Assembly (NCBI GenBank): GCA_023053685.1
Contig: JALIGW010000013.1
Coordinates: 21,093,501-21,157,500 of the forward strand
Length of the DNA: 64,000 nt
Direction: 5' to 3'
Source of the DNA: Diadophis punctatus similis
Lineage: Eukaryota > Chordata > Lepidosauria > Squamata > Dipsadidae
Position numbers and translations under genes: made by a program. Of this stretch, positions 23,156-35,419 are shown piece by piece (position 1 is the stretch's first letter; every line of letters begins with the position of its first letter). The notes under the pieces were generated by a model, which worked only from the letters and a program-made list of their open reading frames with translations, made no database searches and was not told where the DNA came from.

Positions 23156-23639
23156 TAAATCTAGACAACTTAACAAAATAAAGAAGCTTTTTAAAATAAA
23201 TGCTTGCTCTGAAGAGGCCCAGTGCTATTATATCTTCTTTTAAATAATAGAGAATAATGTATACTTCCAGAAATTTTAATTAATTTTAACAGCTCTGTAC
23301 AAGTATAGTATGAAATGTAACAATGTCCTGTTTAGTATTAGAGTTTAGTTACCTTGGAGTAGATCTATTTAAATAATTGGGAAGAGTTAGTGTGACTATA
23401 TTTAAGAAAACTTTCTGGCATAATGTACATTTCTCCAATTCTTTGCTATTTCTATGGGTCAAGCACACATGCACAGAAATACACAGCAAACAGTGTATAT
23501 CATCTGTGCTGTTTGCTGTTTGGCAAATTGCTTGGAGGCAGAGGCCTTTTTTCCTTGTTTTCCTCCCCCAAAACTAAGGTGCGTCTTATACTCCGGTGTG
23601 TCTTATACTCCAAAAAATACGGTATTTCAATGAGTTTAT

Positions 23640-24080
23640 GGTCAGCTGCTTTTTTTTAATAAGTTTTTTTTATTTTTTATTTTTTACAAACATATCAATG
23701 CGTGAACAGTGTGGCACCTGAGTGTCATACATTTTAATACAAATAAAATAGTATTAATCATATTTGTTTCATTTAACAATATATAATCCTTACAATACAC
23801 ATATTTTTATTAAATTATAATCTTTCATTATTTAATCATTCAATATTTCAACATGTCATTTCTATGCAAATCACCCTATTCTAAGTGTCATACCCTTTTA
23901 TACGAATGAAATATTATCAATCATATTTATTACTTTTAACAAGCTTATATAATTTTAATAATAGTACAAACATTTTTGCTAAATTAAAATCTTATTTGCT
24001 TGTTCAACTTATAACCCTTCATTATTTAGTTATTCAATATTTCAATATGTTATTTTTATGTCAATCAGGAAAGAATTAAA
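23640..24080. repeat. Two-copy degenerate tandem repeat of about 165 bp, AT-rich
   Basis: GTGTCATACATTTTAATAC (about 23722) recurs as GTGTCATACCCTTTTATAC (about 23887). The following 150 bases track each other (ATATTTGTTTCATTTAACAA versus ATATTTATTACTTTTAACAA; TTCAATATTTCAACATGT versus TTCAATATTTCAATATGT). It may be part of a LINE 3' UTR, but I cannot assign it. Confidence 0.65.
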
Positions 24081-24084
24081 GGGG

Positions 24085-25180
24085 AAAAGGCAGAAAAATT
24101 GCTAAAATACAGAAAATATGGCCAGCTGCTTGATCAACATCTTTTCTAAACAATAAAAATGAATCAGGATAATGTATATTTCAGAGATATATCCTGTCAC
24201 TTTAAAATACAATTTGTGGGAATTTATCAGTTTGATTTCTTCAGGGCTACTTGCATACACCTGACCTTAATGAGGAAACTAATGATTAACTTAAGCCCCA
24301 CTTGTTTATTTGGGCTCAATCAAAATATGATTAATTCTGAATTATTGGCTATTTTAGATCTGTGCATTCTAAATTTTAGGAGATTTGATCAATCAACACA
24401 GAAAGTTATACATTAATATTCACACTGGGTCTGGCTGAGGTACGTACTTCACACAATTTGCTAAATCAAAAATCACAGTTTATAAATCACAGTGACTAGG
24501 TTAACATATGGTGTTTAATCCTCAGTGTGGTTGGTGTTGGGTGAACACAACCACTCTGATTTGCAAGTCATGGTTTATAGATTAACATTCTGTGTAAAAC
24601 CATCCAGTTTTGCTTTATTTTTAATAAATCACAATTCAACTAACTATTTTGTACTAGGAAAGAACCATGAGGGGGTTAGTTTCACCACATAAAGAAATCA
24701 TTTAAAGATAACACAGACAGGGATTCTTCAAAATGTAATACAACTGCAGGGATTTGTCTAGGTAGTCTCTGAAAATTAGACATGATTGAATGGAAGGGGG
24801 GGAAAGTTTATTTTCTCCCCGTTTGTACGTTTGGGGCTTACTGTCATAAATTTCTACTTCAGATGATGAGCAGATGATCTGGATAAATTCTGTCAAATTC
24901 TCTGATACAAAACTTCCCTTCAATGATGAAAAACTGTTCAGGTCAAGAACTAGGGAAGAAATCTGCTAGCCATAAATTTTACAAATTCAGAACTTTTGCT
25001 AACACTCTATGGCAAAGATATGCAAAAATTCAGAAAATCCGAGAGTGTGACTTCTTTTCCCCCCATGAAACAGCCTCATGCCATAAAGATGGCCTGAATA
25101 ACATATTTTCCATTGTGGGAAGCCCCCCCGCAGAAGAATGAAATATTTTGGGAAATATTAAAAAGGCAGAATATTATATT
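24085..25180. other. AT-rich DNA, nothing recognised
   Basis: Short TTTATAAATCACAGT-like repeats (24465-24500) are the only structure seen. Confidence 0.35.
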
Positions 25181-25183
25181 TCC

Positions 25184-26363
25184 TTAAAGGAGAAATGGAG
25201 AAACATGTTCGTAAAGATATAATTTACTTGGACTTCAAGGCATTTGATAAAGTAGACCATAACCTACTACTAGATAAAGTAGAAAAATGTGGGTTAGACA
25301 GCAACACCACCAGATGGATTCAAAACTGGCTAATCAACCACACTCAACGTGTAGTGCTCAATGGAACTGCATGTACATGGAGGGAAGTATGCAGTGGAGT
25401 ACCCCAAGGCTCTGTTTTAGGACCAGTACTCTTCAACACCTTCATCAATGACTTGGATGAGGGGATAGATGGGGAAACTCATCAAATTTGCAGATGACAC
25501 CAAACTGACAGGAATAGCCAACACTCCAGAAGATAGGCTCAAGATACAGAAGGATCTTGACAGACTTGAACATTGGGCGCTATCTAACAAAATGAAATTC
25601 AATGGTGAAAAAAGTAAGGTTCTACATTTAGGCAAGAAAAACAAAATGCACAGGTACAGTATATGTGGTACCTTGCTCAACAGTAGTAACTGTGAGAGGG
25701 ACCTTGGAATCCTAGTGGACAACCATTTAAATATGAGCCAGCAGTGTGCAGCAGCTGCCAAAAAAGCCAACACAGTTCTAAGCTGCATTAACAGAGGGAT
25801 AGAATCAAGATCACGTGAAGTGTTAATACCACTTTATAATGCCTTGGTAAGGCCACACTTGGAATACTGCATTCAGTTTTGGTCGCCACAATGCAAAAAG
25901 GATGTTGAGACTCTAGAAAGAGTACACAGAAGAGCAACAAAGATGATTAGGGGACTGGAGGCTAAAACATATGAAGAACGGTTGCAGGAACTGGGTATGT
26001 CTAGTTTAATGAAAAGAAGGACTAGGGGAGACATGATAGCAGTGTTCCAATATCTCAGGGGTTGCCACAAAGAAGAGGGAATCAAACTATTCTCCAAAGC
26101 ACCTGAGGGTAGAACAAGAAGCAATGGGTGGAAACTAATCAAGGAGAGAAGCAACTTAGAACTAAGGAGAAATTTCCTGACAGTTAGAACAATTAATCTG
26201 TGGAACAGCTTGCCTCCAGAAGTTGTGAATGCTCCAACACTGGAAGTTTTTAAGAAGTTGTTGGATAACCATTTGTCTAAAGTGGTGTAGGGTTTCCTGC
26301 CTAAGGAAGGGGTTGGACTAGAAGACCTCCAAAGTCCCTTCCAACTCTGTTATTCTATTCTAA
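25184..26363 (+). pseudogene. CR1 LINE, 5'-truncated reverse-transcriptase pseudogene
   Basis: The element begins inside the reverse-transcriptase domain. In one frame (25195-25497) I read [11 protein letters not shown] (motif A region) and [13 protein letters not shown] (motif B). The frame then shifts near 25470, and a second frame (25469-26290) continues with KFADDTKL (catalytic FADD, motif C). It goes on with the C-terminal region [24 protein letters not shown] and TINLWNSLPPEVV, and stops at TAG 26288. The 3' UTR ends CCAACTCTGTTATTCTATTC. CR1 proteins normally add an APE-type endonuclease upstream; it is absent here. The frameshift and truncation make it non-functional. Synthesis would be by target-primed reverse transcription in the nucleus. 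Minus-strand relatives lie at 17884 and 61324. Confidence 0.92.
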
Positions 26364-26364
26364 G

Positions 26365-27700
26365 AGAGAAAGCAGCCCCCAAGACTTTAATAGCCCACAG
26401 CAGATGCCAGCACTTAAGACATAAAGAGCTTATTGAAAGAGGAAGACAAGTATCTAGATACCTCCATTTATAAGCAAAGCAAGTACTGCAGGCAGAAATC
26501 TATTCAAGACAGGATATTTTAAAACTCTTTGGTAGAATGGAAGGATTAGAAAGCAGCCCCTTATCCAAGATCCAACACAGGATGAAAGCTATTAGCCACA
26601 ATAGGAATTGCCCAAAACCCTTTCAGAACACAACCCCTTCATTGCACCACTCCCTGAGCAGTCCAAATTTCAAAGTCACAGAAACCTGAGAGCTCAGATG
26701 AACAATAAGCTAGAGGTTGACCAGATTAGCTCACCTAGCTGATTTGCATTTGCAAACACCTAGGATTTGCATTTCCTCTTTTGCCTATAGAGCCAGCTAT
26801 GACCCCCTACATGACCCCATAGGAATCTGACAACAGCCAATATAATATTAAAGAACATGTTCTTGCACAGGAACAGGAAGCTCAAATACAAAGCCCAAAG
26901 AAGGTATGAAAACCCACCCACCCACTTTCAACTGCATTTTGTCAGCTGCCCAGAATCACATGTGGTTGGTGGTTCTGCTTCATCAATAAATGGACCCTCT
27001 TTCCAATCAGCCTCCAGCCTTCATTTTATTTCCAGCATCTTTCTCCCTGCTTGGAACTGAACCAGATGGATTTTCCTTCCCATACCACATTAATTTACTT
27101 TGTTCTGTGAATTCCCAAATATATTCCTACTGCTGGGTCTTCTGCGTATATATTTTCATCTTTTTTAATCTTGCTCCCTTTCAGTCTGCTTCTCAGAAAT
27201 ATCTATCATGCATCATCATTCAGTGTTCATGTAAAGCCAGATGCTGATCATTTGAGCCAGTTTGATTTATAAGTTTGCAATTCTGCAGTGATGGACAAAC
27301 AGGCCACAGATTACTCAGATTTTATTACTTGAGTTTAGGGAAATTGAACATCCTAATGAGATACAGATGTAAAGTTACAAGCACAGTATATAACGTGACC
27401 TGGTTTTCATTTAATTCTATTCTTGATTCATTTGCTTCTATACAAGTCCAAATTAGAAAAAAAATATTTTGTAAATGTTGAAAGACATATGATGTAGATC
27501 TGATTGGATTAAATTTGAATGCACGTGAATCTGGATTAGTTGAATTAGTAGAGGCCTTTACAAGCATTGTAATAGTTTTAGCAAACTTCATGTGCATTTT
27601 TAGTACATAACTGCATGTGTTGGCAGGAAGCACTCCCAAATGAATGGATGATCATTACAAAATTGAATTTTAAAAAGGTTTTGCTTTTCAACATTTGTAA
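26365..27700. other. Unidentified DNA
   Basis: The part 26380-26830 is more GC-rich and lacks ORFs; an old LTR or other retroelement is possible but no termini were found. No gene recognised. Confidence 0.3.
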
Positions 27701-27769
27701 GTAAAATAACAAACCTTGATGCTTTTGAAAATACCCAGATTGTGGGTACATTACCAGGTGAGAAGTGTT

Positions 27770-28180
27770 AGACTGTGGTTGAAGTAAATGCTACTAAATG
27801 CTTCCAAATGTAGTACATTCCACTTAAGCTAGGCCTGCTTAATGTGAATATTCACTTGCTCAATCCAAACCCTAGAACCATTAATAGCCTCATTAGTTTT
27901 CATTTTAAAAGCTCTAATTAAGCCTTTCTTATGCTGCCAAGTATTTCAAGAGTACCTTTTGAAAAACAAGTCTGTTTAGTTTAAGACAATCTGTTATGCC
28001 AATACTCTGCCTAGCTAGAAGATTTTTTAGTTACACTGTTAAGCAATTCATCTTTGAGAATTCATGAAAGGAAAACCTACAAAAAACCTAAGCATGTCAT
28101 AAAATAAATATATATAAAAAAGAAGCAATTAGTTTATATCTGCCATATTTATGTGACATCCATTTGTCTGCTCTAAAGGG
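27770..28180. promoter_or_regulatory. Candidate non-coding conserved stretch
   Basis: CTAATTAAGCC, CATTAATAGCCTCATTAG and TTAATGTGAATATTCAC motifs lie in complex DNA without repeats. Regulatory function is inferred from character only. Confidence 0.15.
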
Positions 28181-28187
28181 CCTGCAT

Positions 28188-28711
28188 CAGTGGTGGGTTC
28201 CTACCAGTGCGGTCCACTCTATAGCACCAGTAGCGGCCCACTGGTGACGTCACAGTACCGGTGCGGTCGGTTGCCGGTGCCTGGGCGCTGCCATTAAAAA
28301 AAATTTTTTTTTAATTTTTTAAAAAAAATTTCTTCTGCGCATGCCCAGAAGCCGAGTTTCCGGCACTGCTCATGCACTGCCTTCCTACCCCACAGTGAGT
28401 CCAAGCAGGGGAGGATGGCTGAGGGAGCGGGTGAGATGCTGAAAGAACGGGCGGCAGGAGCTATCTCCATTCCCCTCCCTTTAGCAGTCCGAGAAGCCAC
28501 GAACGCACGGTGATGATCCTAGGCATTTTCGCACGTTCGAGGCTTCTCGAGCTGCTGAGGGGAGGGGGAATGGGCGGCAGGACCTATCTCAGTTCCCCTC
28601 CCTTCAGCAGTCCGAGAAGCCATGCCCACCCGGTCACATGGCTGGCAAGCCACACCCACAAAATAAGCCACACCACAAAGTGGTAGTAAAAAAATTAGGA
28701 ACCCGCCTCTG
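28188..28711 (+). mobile_element. Non-autonomous hAT element, GGTGGGTTCC family, 524 bp
   Basis: It starts CAGTGGTGGGTTCCTACCAG and ends TAGGAACCCGCCTCTG. It has a perfect 8-bp duplication, GCCTGCAT, at 28180-28187 and 28712-28719. It holds a partial internal tandem duplication around GGGCGGCAGGACCTATCTC and CAGTCCGAGAAGCCA. It is closely related, in inverted orientation, to the copy at 41478. Confidence 0.94.
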
Positions 28712-28724
28712 GCCTGCATGTTAT

Positions 28725-29695
28725 ATTGAGGGTGAAAATGTAGCACTGTGACCTTTGAGAAATGCAAGTGTGGTATATGGGTGAACAACCTACAGCCCAT
28801 AAACTAATTTTATAATCCTGGTCCTAGGATTAATCTGGATCTTTGCTAAGGGCTCCCTGGCTCTCTCCCAGCATGTGACGCTTTAGAGGAGATGCTAGAA
28901 GGGAAAAGGAATTGTCAGAGAACAAATGGGTGTCCACTCTCATTGATGTTTCTTGCTTCATCCATTGCTTGTTTCAGACTCATCTTTGATGGCACCAAAG
29001 GGTTTACTCTCATCTGCAGCTCATTCAGATTTTTGAAGCACAGGTGTACTAGCTTTACAATAGATTATCCCTTAAATAATGCAACCTTCATCAGAGGAAG
29101 AAAAGCTGTTCATCTTTGGTATAGCATAATAGAGGGAGGAGTATTTCTACATGATTTTAAACAGACCTAAAGGACTTATGACATCCAGAATGCAACAATC
29201 ATTCATAATACAATCATCACCCTCACTGCCTAAAATTATTGTTGTTGCTGAAATAAAGAACAAAGGGCTTACGTGTGGAAGGACAATGAGATCAATTTAG
29301 TTCTATTTTTGAGTAAATTGTTCAGTTTAGAATCACTTCACAGCAATTTATAGTACAAATTTTCTTTAGTTGATTCATCTGAAATTCCATTGTCATCTGG
29401 CATGTTAAAAGATTCATCCAATTGTCACGTACAACCCTCTGGTTATTCCACACACTGTAATTTTATTTTATTTTTTAACTTTTCTTGTGTACTGATTTAA
29501 CTTTTTAAAAAAATCCTTGGCACTTTGAGTCAGTCTGTGGACAGCTCGACTTTGCAGTCCCTAAATGGCAGAAAAGTTTGGGTTTTTCTTGGCTTCTATC
29601 TAGTGATCAGTCAGATTTTTGCAAGCAGTGTATGAAGTGCACTGGATGAACTAGATTTTCAGAAAAGGAATTTAGCAGTGGACAGCTGAATGGGA
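28725..29695. other. Unique DNA, nothing recognised
   Basis: The 92-codon plus frame at 28892-29170 has no recognisable domain. No element identified. Confidence 0.35.
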
Positions 29696-29699
29696 ACTA

Positions 29700-30027
29700 C
29701 CGTGTTTTCCCCCAAAATAAGACATCTCCTGATAATAAGCCCAATCGGGCTTTTGAGCGCATGCACTAAAATAAGCCCTCCCCGAAAATAAGCCCTCCCC
29801 GAAAATTAACCCCTCCCCCAAATATTTAAACACATGCACAGCCAGTCCCCGCCATTTCCTCTGGTTAGGGTTAGGGAGACAGAGCTGGAAATCAGGTAAG
29901 ATGGCAAGAGGAGCCCCGTCTTGCTCGACGTGCCCCAAAATAATAAGACCTCCCCAAAAATAAGGCCAAGCACTTATTTCGGGGTTCAAAAAATATAAGA
30001 CAGGGTTTTATTTTTGGGGAAACACGG
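29700..30027. mobile_element. TA-flanked MITE (AAAATAAGAC family)
   Basis: The left end is CGTGTTTTCCCCCAAAATAA and the right end is its near complement, TTATTTTTGGGGAAACACG. TA flanks both sides (29698-29699 and 30028-30029). The interior holds repeated AAAATAAGCCCTCCCCG units and a (TTAGGG)2 stretch at 29866-29876. No transposase. Confidence 0.85.
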
Positions 30028-30029
30028 TA

Positions 30030-31915
30030 CAAACTCTCCTAAGAAGATAATGTGAGGAGAAGAGGAAAGTGAATAGCCATCACTGAGAAGGGCACTCAAT
30101 ACTAAACAAGTACAAGAGACAAGTTTGCACTTTCTGCTACATGCAATGACTGGTCAATATCAAGGCTTTGTACTTTGTAGGCAAACCAATTAACAAATCT
30201 ATTTAAAATGAAAAACAAAAAGTAGTTGCAGAAGCCAGATTTCCAGACCCTTTTGGACTTCAATTTGAATAGTAAAATGAGACTTTTTTGTTTCACATAT
30301 TTTGAAGGAATGTTTTTATTGTTTGTTCTTCTTCTATGCCGCCCTACTCCCGGGGGACTCAGTAGTGTTGTGGAAATAGTATAACTTCTTATGTGGAGCT
30401 CCCTACTACCAGAATGGAAGATTTACTGGACTGCTGAATGTTAGAGTTGGACAACAGTGTTTGAAGATCTGGATTTAACATCATTGCTTCCTAGATCATG
30501 TACTTAAGGGTATAGGAAAATGTCACTTGGAATATGTGAGTTAGGGGGGTTTGTTTTCATACAAATATTTAACATCTGATATTTTGCAAATCTATATTCA
30601 TCTGTGAGACCCAAATGGTTCATGAAGTTTGTCAAGTGATGGACAAGTACATATGAATTGGACACTTACCTGGCAATTAATCCTGCTCATCTGAATGGAA
30701 TTTATTTATTTATTTTAATTTATGTGCTGCCAATCTTGTCAGTGACAACTTGCAATTTGCTTGTAAGTAAACATGTGTGTAAATGTGTCTAAATGTGTGT
30801 AGGATATAAACTAGCCATCTTCCTTTATTGTCACTAATGTGTATTCTCTTTCATTGCTGCTGTCAGGAAGATCTATTATGTCTGACTAAGACATAAATTT
30901 TGGAAACTAAAATGGTTGTCATCTTCCCATACACAATCACACAAAGCACTCTGATTCCCTTTTCATATTACCCTTCCATTTTTTGTATTAATGCTTTATT
31001 AACCTTAATTATTTTTAAGAACACAAACAGATAATCATTCCATTAAAAAAATTATTCAGGCCAGAGAAAAAGCAGTTTGAGCAGTAAGACATTTTGGGTT
31101 ATAAAACCTTCTGGAGTTTCTTTTCATGCACGGTAGGTCAGTTCAAATATTGTAGACTGGTTTCATGTTAAAAGAGCAAAGATTCCAGAATTGGCCCTCA
31201 TGGATGTAGCTCTCTTCTACAGTTTTTCCAATGTCCTTGCCCGGCTTTGTCTACTTCAATCTCATTACGCTGAAGTTAGAGAACAGTTCCCAATGGGCAA
31301 TTTGCTTGTGGAATTCCTATGTTTCTGTACTGAATTGTCTGCAGACTGTAACCAATAACATTTCCCTAAAAAGCAACAGCTATTCCAACCCACAAAGTTC
31401 TTTGCAATGAAATATTGTCTCTTACTATTTGCTGCAAAGTTTTTGTGTATTATCCGATTGGAGGAATGATCTCTCATTGGGAATCATTCTTTCCAAATTA
31501 GTAACAGAGATTTCAAAGCCATGGCCTTGTTTGAAATTGGACGCCAGTCGTTCTTGTTTCCTCTTCCCTTTTCAGAGGCATCCACTGCTAAAAAAGGCCA
31601 GATGGTGGCTACAACCATGCAGTGAAAGCCCCAATGAAGGTAACAAAGGGGGCAGAGTTACAACAGTTACCAACATAATCTTGACTTTTTTGACCTCACC
31701 CTCTATCCCACGGCATTTCTTTATTATTACTACTCTTTAAGGTATTCCTGTATTCATTCTTCATTAAGCCTTCTAGAGGGATACTCTGCCCAGAAGAGAG
31801 GTCAAAGCAAATTTCCTTTCAGTGTGTAACAATTTCCCAGTTGTATTACCACAAAAAACAAAATTAAACATGCAGAAACTCCACTGAAGAAGTTAAACAA
31901 TGTACAGTATTGGCT
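30030..31915. other. Mostly unique DNA with L2-tail traces
   Basis: A reversed L2 3' tail lies at 30318-30364 (TATGCCGCCCTACTCCCGGG then GGACTCAG). A second L2-like tail trace lies at 30700-30755 (TTATTTATTTATTTTAATTT, GTGCTGCC). Otherwise nothing is recognised. Confidence 0.45.
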
Positions 31916-31917
31916 TT

Positions 31918-32040
31918 ACTTGGTGCTCTCTGGATGTATCAAACTACACTTATCATCTTCAGCCAACAGGATTGTGCTGACTAATATTTAAGGGAATTGA
32001 ACTTTAGCATATCTGCAGGCCCAAAGTTGGGAAATGTTAG
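31918..32040. mobile_element. Decayed MITE-like remnant
   Basis: TTGGTGCTCTCTGGATGTAT, ACTACACTTATCATCTTCAG and GGCCCAAAGTTGGGAAATG resemble a common reptile MITE with a CTACAACTCCCATCAT core. Ends and duplication are lost. Confidence 0.45.
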
Positions 32041-32189
32041 CACAAAGTACAGAAGCAGCACAGTCAAAGTAAGTTATATAAAACTGAAATAGACATCTCC
32101 AATGCCGGTTGTGAGTTAGACCCAAGAGCCATCTCAGAATTATTGACATATAGGAATCTATCAGTTAAGACCATCCAAATGTTTTTGTA

Positions 32190-32526
32190 CTGCAATTTTC
32201 AACATTGTCGGTTGGCGGGACCAAGCGGGAGAGCCTTCTCTGTGGGGGCTCCGGCTCTCTGGAATCAACTACCCCCAGAGATCCAAACTATTACCACCTT
32301 GCTGGCCTTCCGGAAAGCCATTAAGACATGGCTCTTCCTGCAGGCGGGGAGGAAAATAGATCTTAATGCCCCCATGGATGACTAGTTTTTAATTTTTTTA
32401 ACTTTTTAAATTGTTTTATTGTATTTGCTGATTGTTCTTTTTTTCTGTGGTACGCCGCCCTGAGTCCTACGGGATTGGGCAGCTTATAAGAACAATAAAA
32501 TAAATAAATAAATAAACAAACAAACA
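32190..32526 (+). mobile_element. L2 LINE, 5'-truncated 3' end
   Basis: The sequence corresponds to the C-terminal 50 or so codons and 3' UTR of the L2 at 50894-54317. The translation shows RLAGPSGRAFSVGAPALWNQ then LPPEIQTITTLLAFRKAIKT, and the UTR ends TACGCCGCCCTGAGTCCTAC with an (AAATA)n/(AAAC)n tail. It is truncated, so no activity is possible. Confidence 0.9.
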
Positions 32527-32529
32527 TCT

Positions 32530-32925
32530 TTCACCAGTGACCTTGCTAGTAGAAATTGTAATTCAGCAACTATTGGAGGGTTACAGATTTTGATTATGAT
32601 CTTAGACTATTCCTGCTCTTTTGTTTATCAGCCTACAATTGGACAGCAGCAAAGATGATAGGTACATATCTTTCCTGGTAACCAATAGTAAAAGAGTCTG
32701 CTAGAAAGAAATGATATAATTAAAGGGAGAAGGAAATTGTTTTTATTTAATACATTTTTAATCCTGCCATTTCTCCAAGTTGATCAGGCAAACATATAAG
32801 ATGTTCTTTTTCCTAACCCTCGTATATCCTTAGATCAATTCTACAGGTTGCATTAGATTGAAAGAAGAAAAAAAACAACAAAAATGTTAATTTATAGCAA
32901 AATGTCTTGGGCCAATGTGTTTGTC
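32530..32925. other. Unique DNA, nothing recognised
   Basis: No gene or element identified. Confidence 0.35.
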
Positions 32926-32933
32926 ATTTAAAG

Positions 32934-33098
32934 CATCAGTCCAACCTGTCTGGCAAACTGACAGCAGTGGCGGCAATGGGAGCGATGGTTTTGCGCTTGC
33001 AACCTACCTCCTGTACATGTGCAAATGAAGCTTTGTGTGCTTTTCCACTGCTTGTGTGGACTGATACCAGTCCGTCCCCAGGGGGTTGGGGATCCCTG
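32934..33098. mobile_element. Small hAT-type MITE
   Basis: ATTTAAAG flanks the unit on both sides (32926-32933 and 33099-33106). The right end GGTTGGGGATCCCTG is the complement of a common CAGGGATCCCCAACC hAT terminus. The left end (CATCAGTCCAACCTGTCTGG) is degenerate. The GGACTGATACCAGTCCGTCC palindrome is also typical of this family. Confidence 0.75.
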
Positions 33099-33109
33099 AT
33101 TTAAAGTAC

Positions 33110-33715
33110 AAACTTTAGTGAGTGGAATCCTGTGCTCTTTCAACATTAGTATCTACCTTCAATCTACCTTTGTTTGGATAAGTTATAATGATAATTTAGT
33201 CAAAAAAATCCACAAGGTTCTCCTCTTTTTTGGAATAAAATACATAGTTGTTTTTTTATTTGTTTTTATTTGTTTTATTTGTTTTTTTTAGTTCTGGAAT
33301 TGTAAGGTGCTTAGAATCATTGACCTAAGATGGATGGCTATAGAAATTGAATGAATGAATGAAAATGAATGAATGAATAAAGTAATTATTGCATTCTACC
33401 TAACAGTAGGACAGATACTATCACACTTATTTGGGTGTTGTACAGTACTTCCCACAACTCTGCTTTCTTGGATTCTCTGTGATTTTGATTATGGAGTGGA
33501 AAGAAGAAACCAATAGATATATTCATGCCATTGTATACAAGAAGAAGCAATTTCCATTAAACTGATTGTGTCTGTGTCCCAGATTGTGTCCAGCCCCGTT
33601 TTAGTTTATTTATTGTAAAAATTCAGTTTATGAGATTGTATAACACACAATCTCAGGAAATTTGGTTAATTCAATAAACCACAAAAAGGAAGGGAGATTT
33701 GATAATCCTCAAGAT
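33110..33715. other. Unique DNA with an L2/SINE-like tail
   Basis: At 33298-33385 the motifs GTAAGGTGCTTAGAATCATT and (GAAT)n resemble the 3' end of an L2-like LINE or SINE. Nothing else is recognised. Confidence 0.35.
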
Positions 33716-33726
33716 TAGGTCTACAT

Positions 33727-34351
33727 CAGTGTTTCCCAAAGTGTGGTACGCGTACCCCCAGGGTACGGGAAGAGTTTGGTGGGGGTACGCATTGTACCGG
33801 AGTTTGGTGGGGATCACGTGGGAATATCCACTGCACTGTGCTTAGCTGCGCCCACAGAACAAGGAAAGAAATAGGCGCGTATCGCAGTTTTTACACGTGA
33901 ACTCGGGCCATCGTACATCGTATCGCAACTCATTATGGTGGGAACTTCTGCGCATCCTTCGCGCAGCTTGGGTTCGGCCATTTTTAAACTGCAGGAACAT
34001 TAACAGTTGACGTTGAGCCGCGGAGCTGTTTAAACGCCAGAGAATTGCAGTGTTATCTAACGGTTAGACAGTCTTGTGAGGCGTGACACGGCGTGAATAT
34101 ATTGCACTTCGTTACAGAGACAACTTACTTCTTTAACAGTTAGTTCCGGGCGCCTGTTATCGTGCTTTAGTAAATTCCACTGATTTTGATTATTTTTATA
34201 AAATACAATTTTTATTTTGTGTATGTACCAAAACAAATAAAAAATAAATATATTTTGATTTTTATTAAAGCATATGTTTTTTATGAGGGGTACTCAACGT
34301 TACGAAAATTATAGAAGGGGTACACATATGTCAAAAGTTTGGGAAACACTG
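33727..34351. mobile_element. Non-autonomous hAT element, 625 bp, GTTTCCCAAAG family
   Basis: Termini CAGTGTTTCCCAAAGTGTGG and AAAGTTTGGGAAACACTG, with a perfect 8-bp duplication, GTCTACAT, at 33719-33726 and 34352-34359. The subterminal GGTACGCGTACCCC motif is echoed by GGGGTACTCAACG and GGGGTACACATATG near the right end. The interior has no transposase domain that I recognise. Confidence 0.94.
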
Positions 34352-34359
34352 GTCTACAT

Positions 34360-34918
34360 GATATATTTCACCCATGACCAAATAAATCATAGTTTGTTCC
34401 ACTATGAGTTAAATGTATCATGTAGACACAATCTGTCAAGTCTCTTTTCTGATAAAAAAACACAATGCCAGAATATTTTCATTGAGTCATTTAATAAAGA
34501 TATTGTAAGGACATACACTAAGTATCTATTAAAAATTAAAATAATTTGTGCATAAGAAACTTCTTGAATATATTGGCTAAATGAATTTTTTAAAAAGCAA
34601 AATGCCATCAGCATTGAAACCCACACTGGATCATTAGTATTTTCATTTTGAATCCAAAGCTAAATGTACTGATTTAATAATTAATCACACAAATTAATTA
34701 ATTAGAATCCTCATCCCACTTGGAATTATGTATATACCTTGAAGGAAATTAGATAAATCTTACCAAATTCATTTAAGTCACGTAATCTGTATTCCAAATG
34801 TTTCGATAGTAATGATCTTCTATGCAGGCATCACTAACACATTCATATTAGTTAACACTCAGTGACGAAGACTTAAAGCCTAAAAAGATGCAACACATGT
34901 AGATTTATATCTACCAGG
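34360..34918. other. AT-rich DNA, nothing recognised
   Basis: No gene or element recognised. Confidence 0.35.
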
Positions 34919-34920
34919 AA

Positions 34921-35411
34921 TGAATAGAATAGAATAGAATAGAATAGAATAGAATAGAATAGAATAGAATAGAATAGAATTTTTTATTGGCCAAGTGTGA
35001 TTGGACACACAAGAAATTTGACTTGGTGCAAATGCTTTCAGTGTACATAAAAGAAAAGATACTTTCATCAAGAATCATAAGGTACAACACTTAATGATAG
35101 TCCGGGTACAAATAAGCAATCAAATCATATTATGAACCAGTCAATTTAAACTGTAAGGATACAAGCAACAAAGTTACAGTCATACAGTCATTAGTGGGAC
35201 GAGATAGGTGATGGGAACGATGAGAAAATTAATAGTAGTGCAGACTTAGTAAATAGTTTGACAGTGTTGAGGGAATTATTTGTTTAGCAGAGTGATGGTG
35301 TTCGGCGAAAAACTGTTCTTGTGTCTAGTTGTTCTGGTGTGCTGTGCTCTATAGTGTCGTTTTTAGGGTAGGAGTTGAAACAGTTTGTGTCCAGGATGTG
35401 AGGGGTCTGTA
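34921..35411 (-). mobile_element. Pentanucleotide-tailed LINE, 3' end, copy A
   Basis: On the minus strand the element ends TTGGCCAATAAAAAATTC and continues into eleven or so ATTCT units (34923-34980). The body (TGTGTCCAATCACACTTGG, AAGTGTTGTACCTTATGAT) is shared with copies at 55709, 59518, 62722 and 63683. The 5' end is truncated near 35411. The tail type fits the CR1/L3 or Rex1-like LINEs described as microsatellite seeders in snakes. Confidence 0.85.
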
Positions 35412-35419
35412 AATATTTT

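Larger units (their letters stand above)
21680..23624. mobile_element. TA-flanked DNA transposon, copy 2, with two nested insertions
   Basis: The ends are TACCATATTTTTCAGAGTAT and, complemented, TACCGTATTTTTTGGAGTAT. After removal of the hAT-like element (21870-22794 plus one duplication) and the palindromic MITE (23012-23155), the remainder matches copy 1 in length class and sequence. Copies 1 and 2 lie in the same orientation, about 285 bp apart. Confidence 0.85.
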
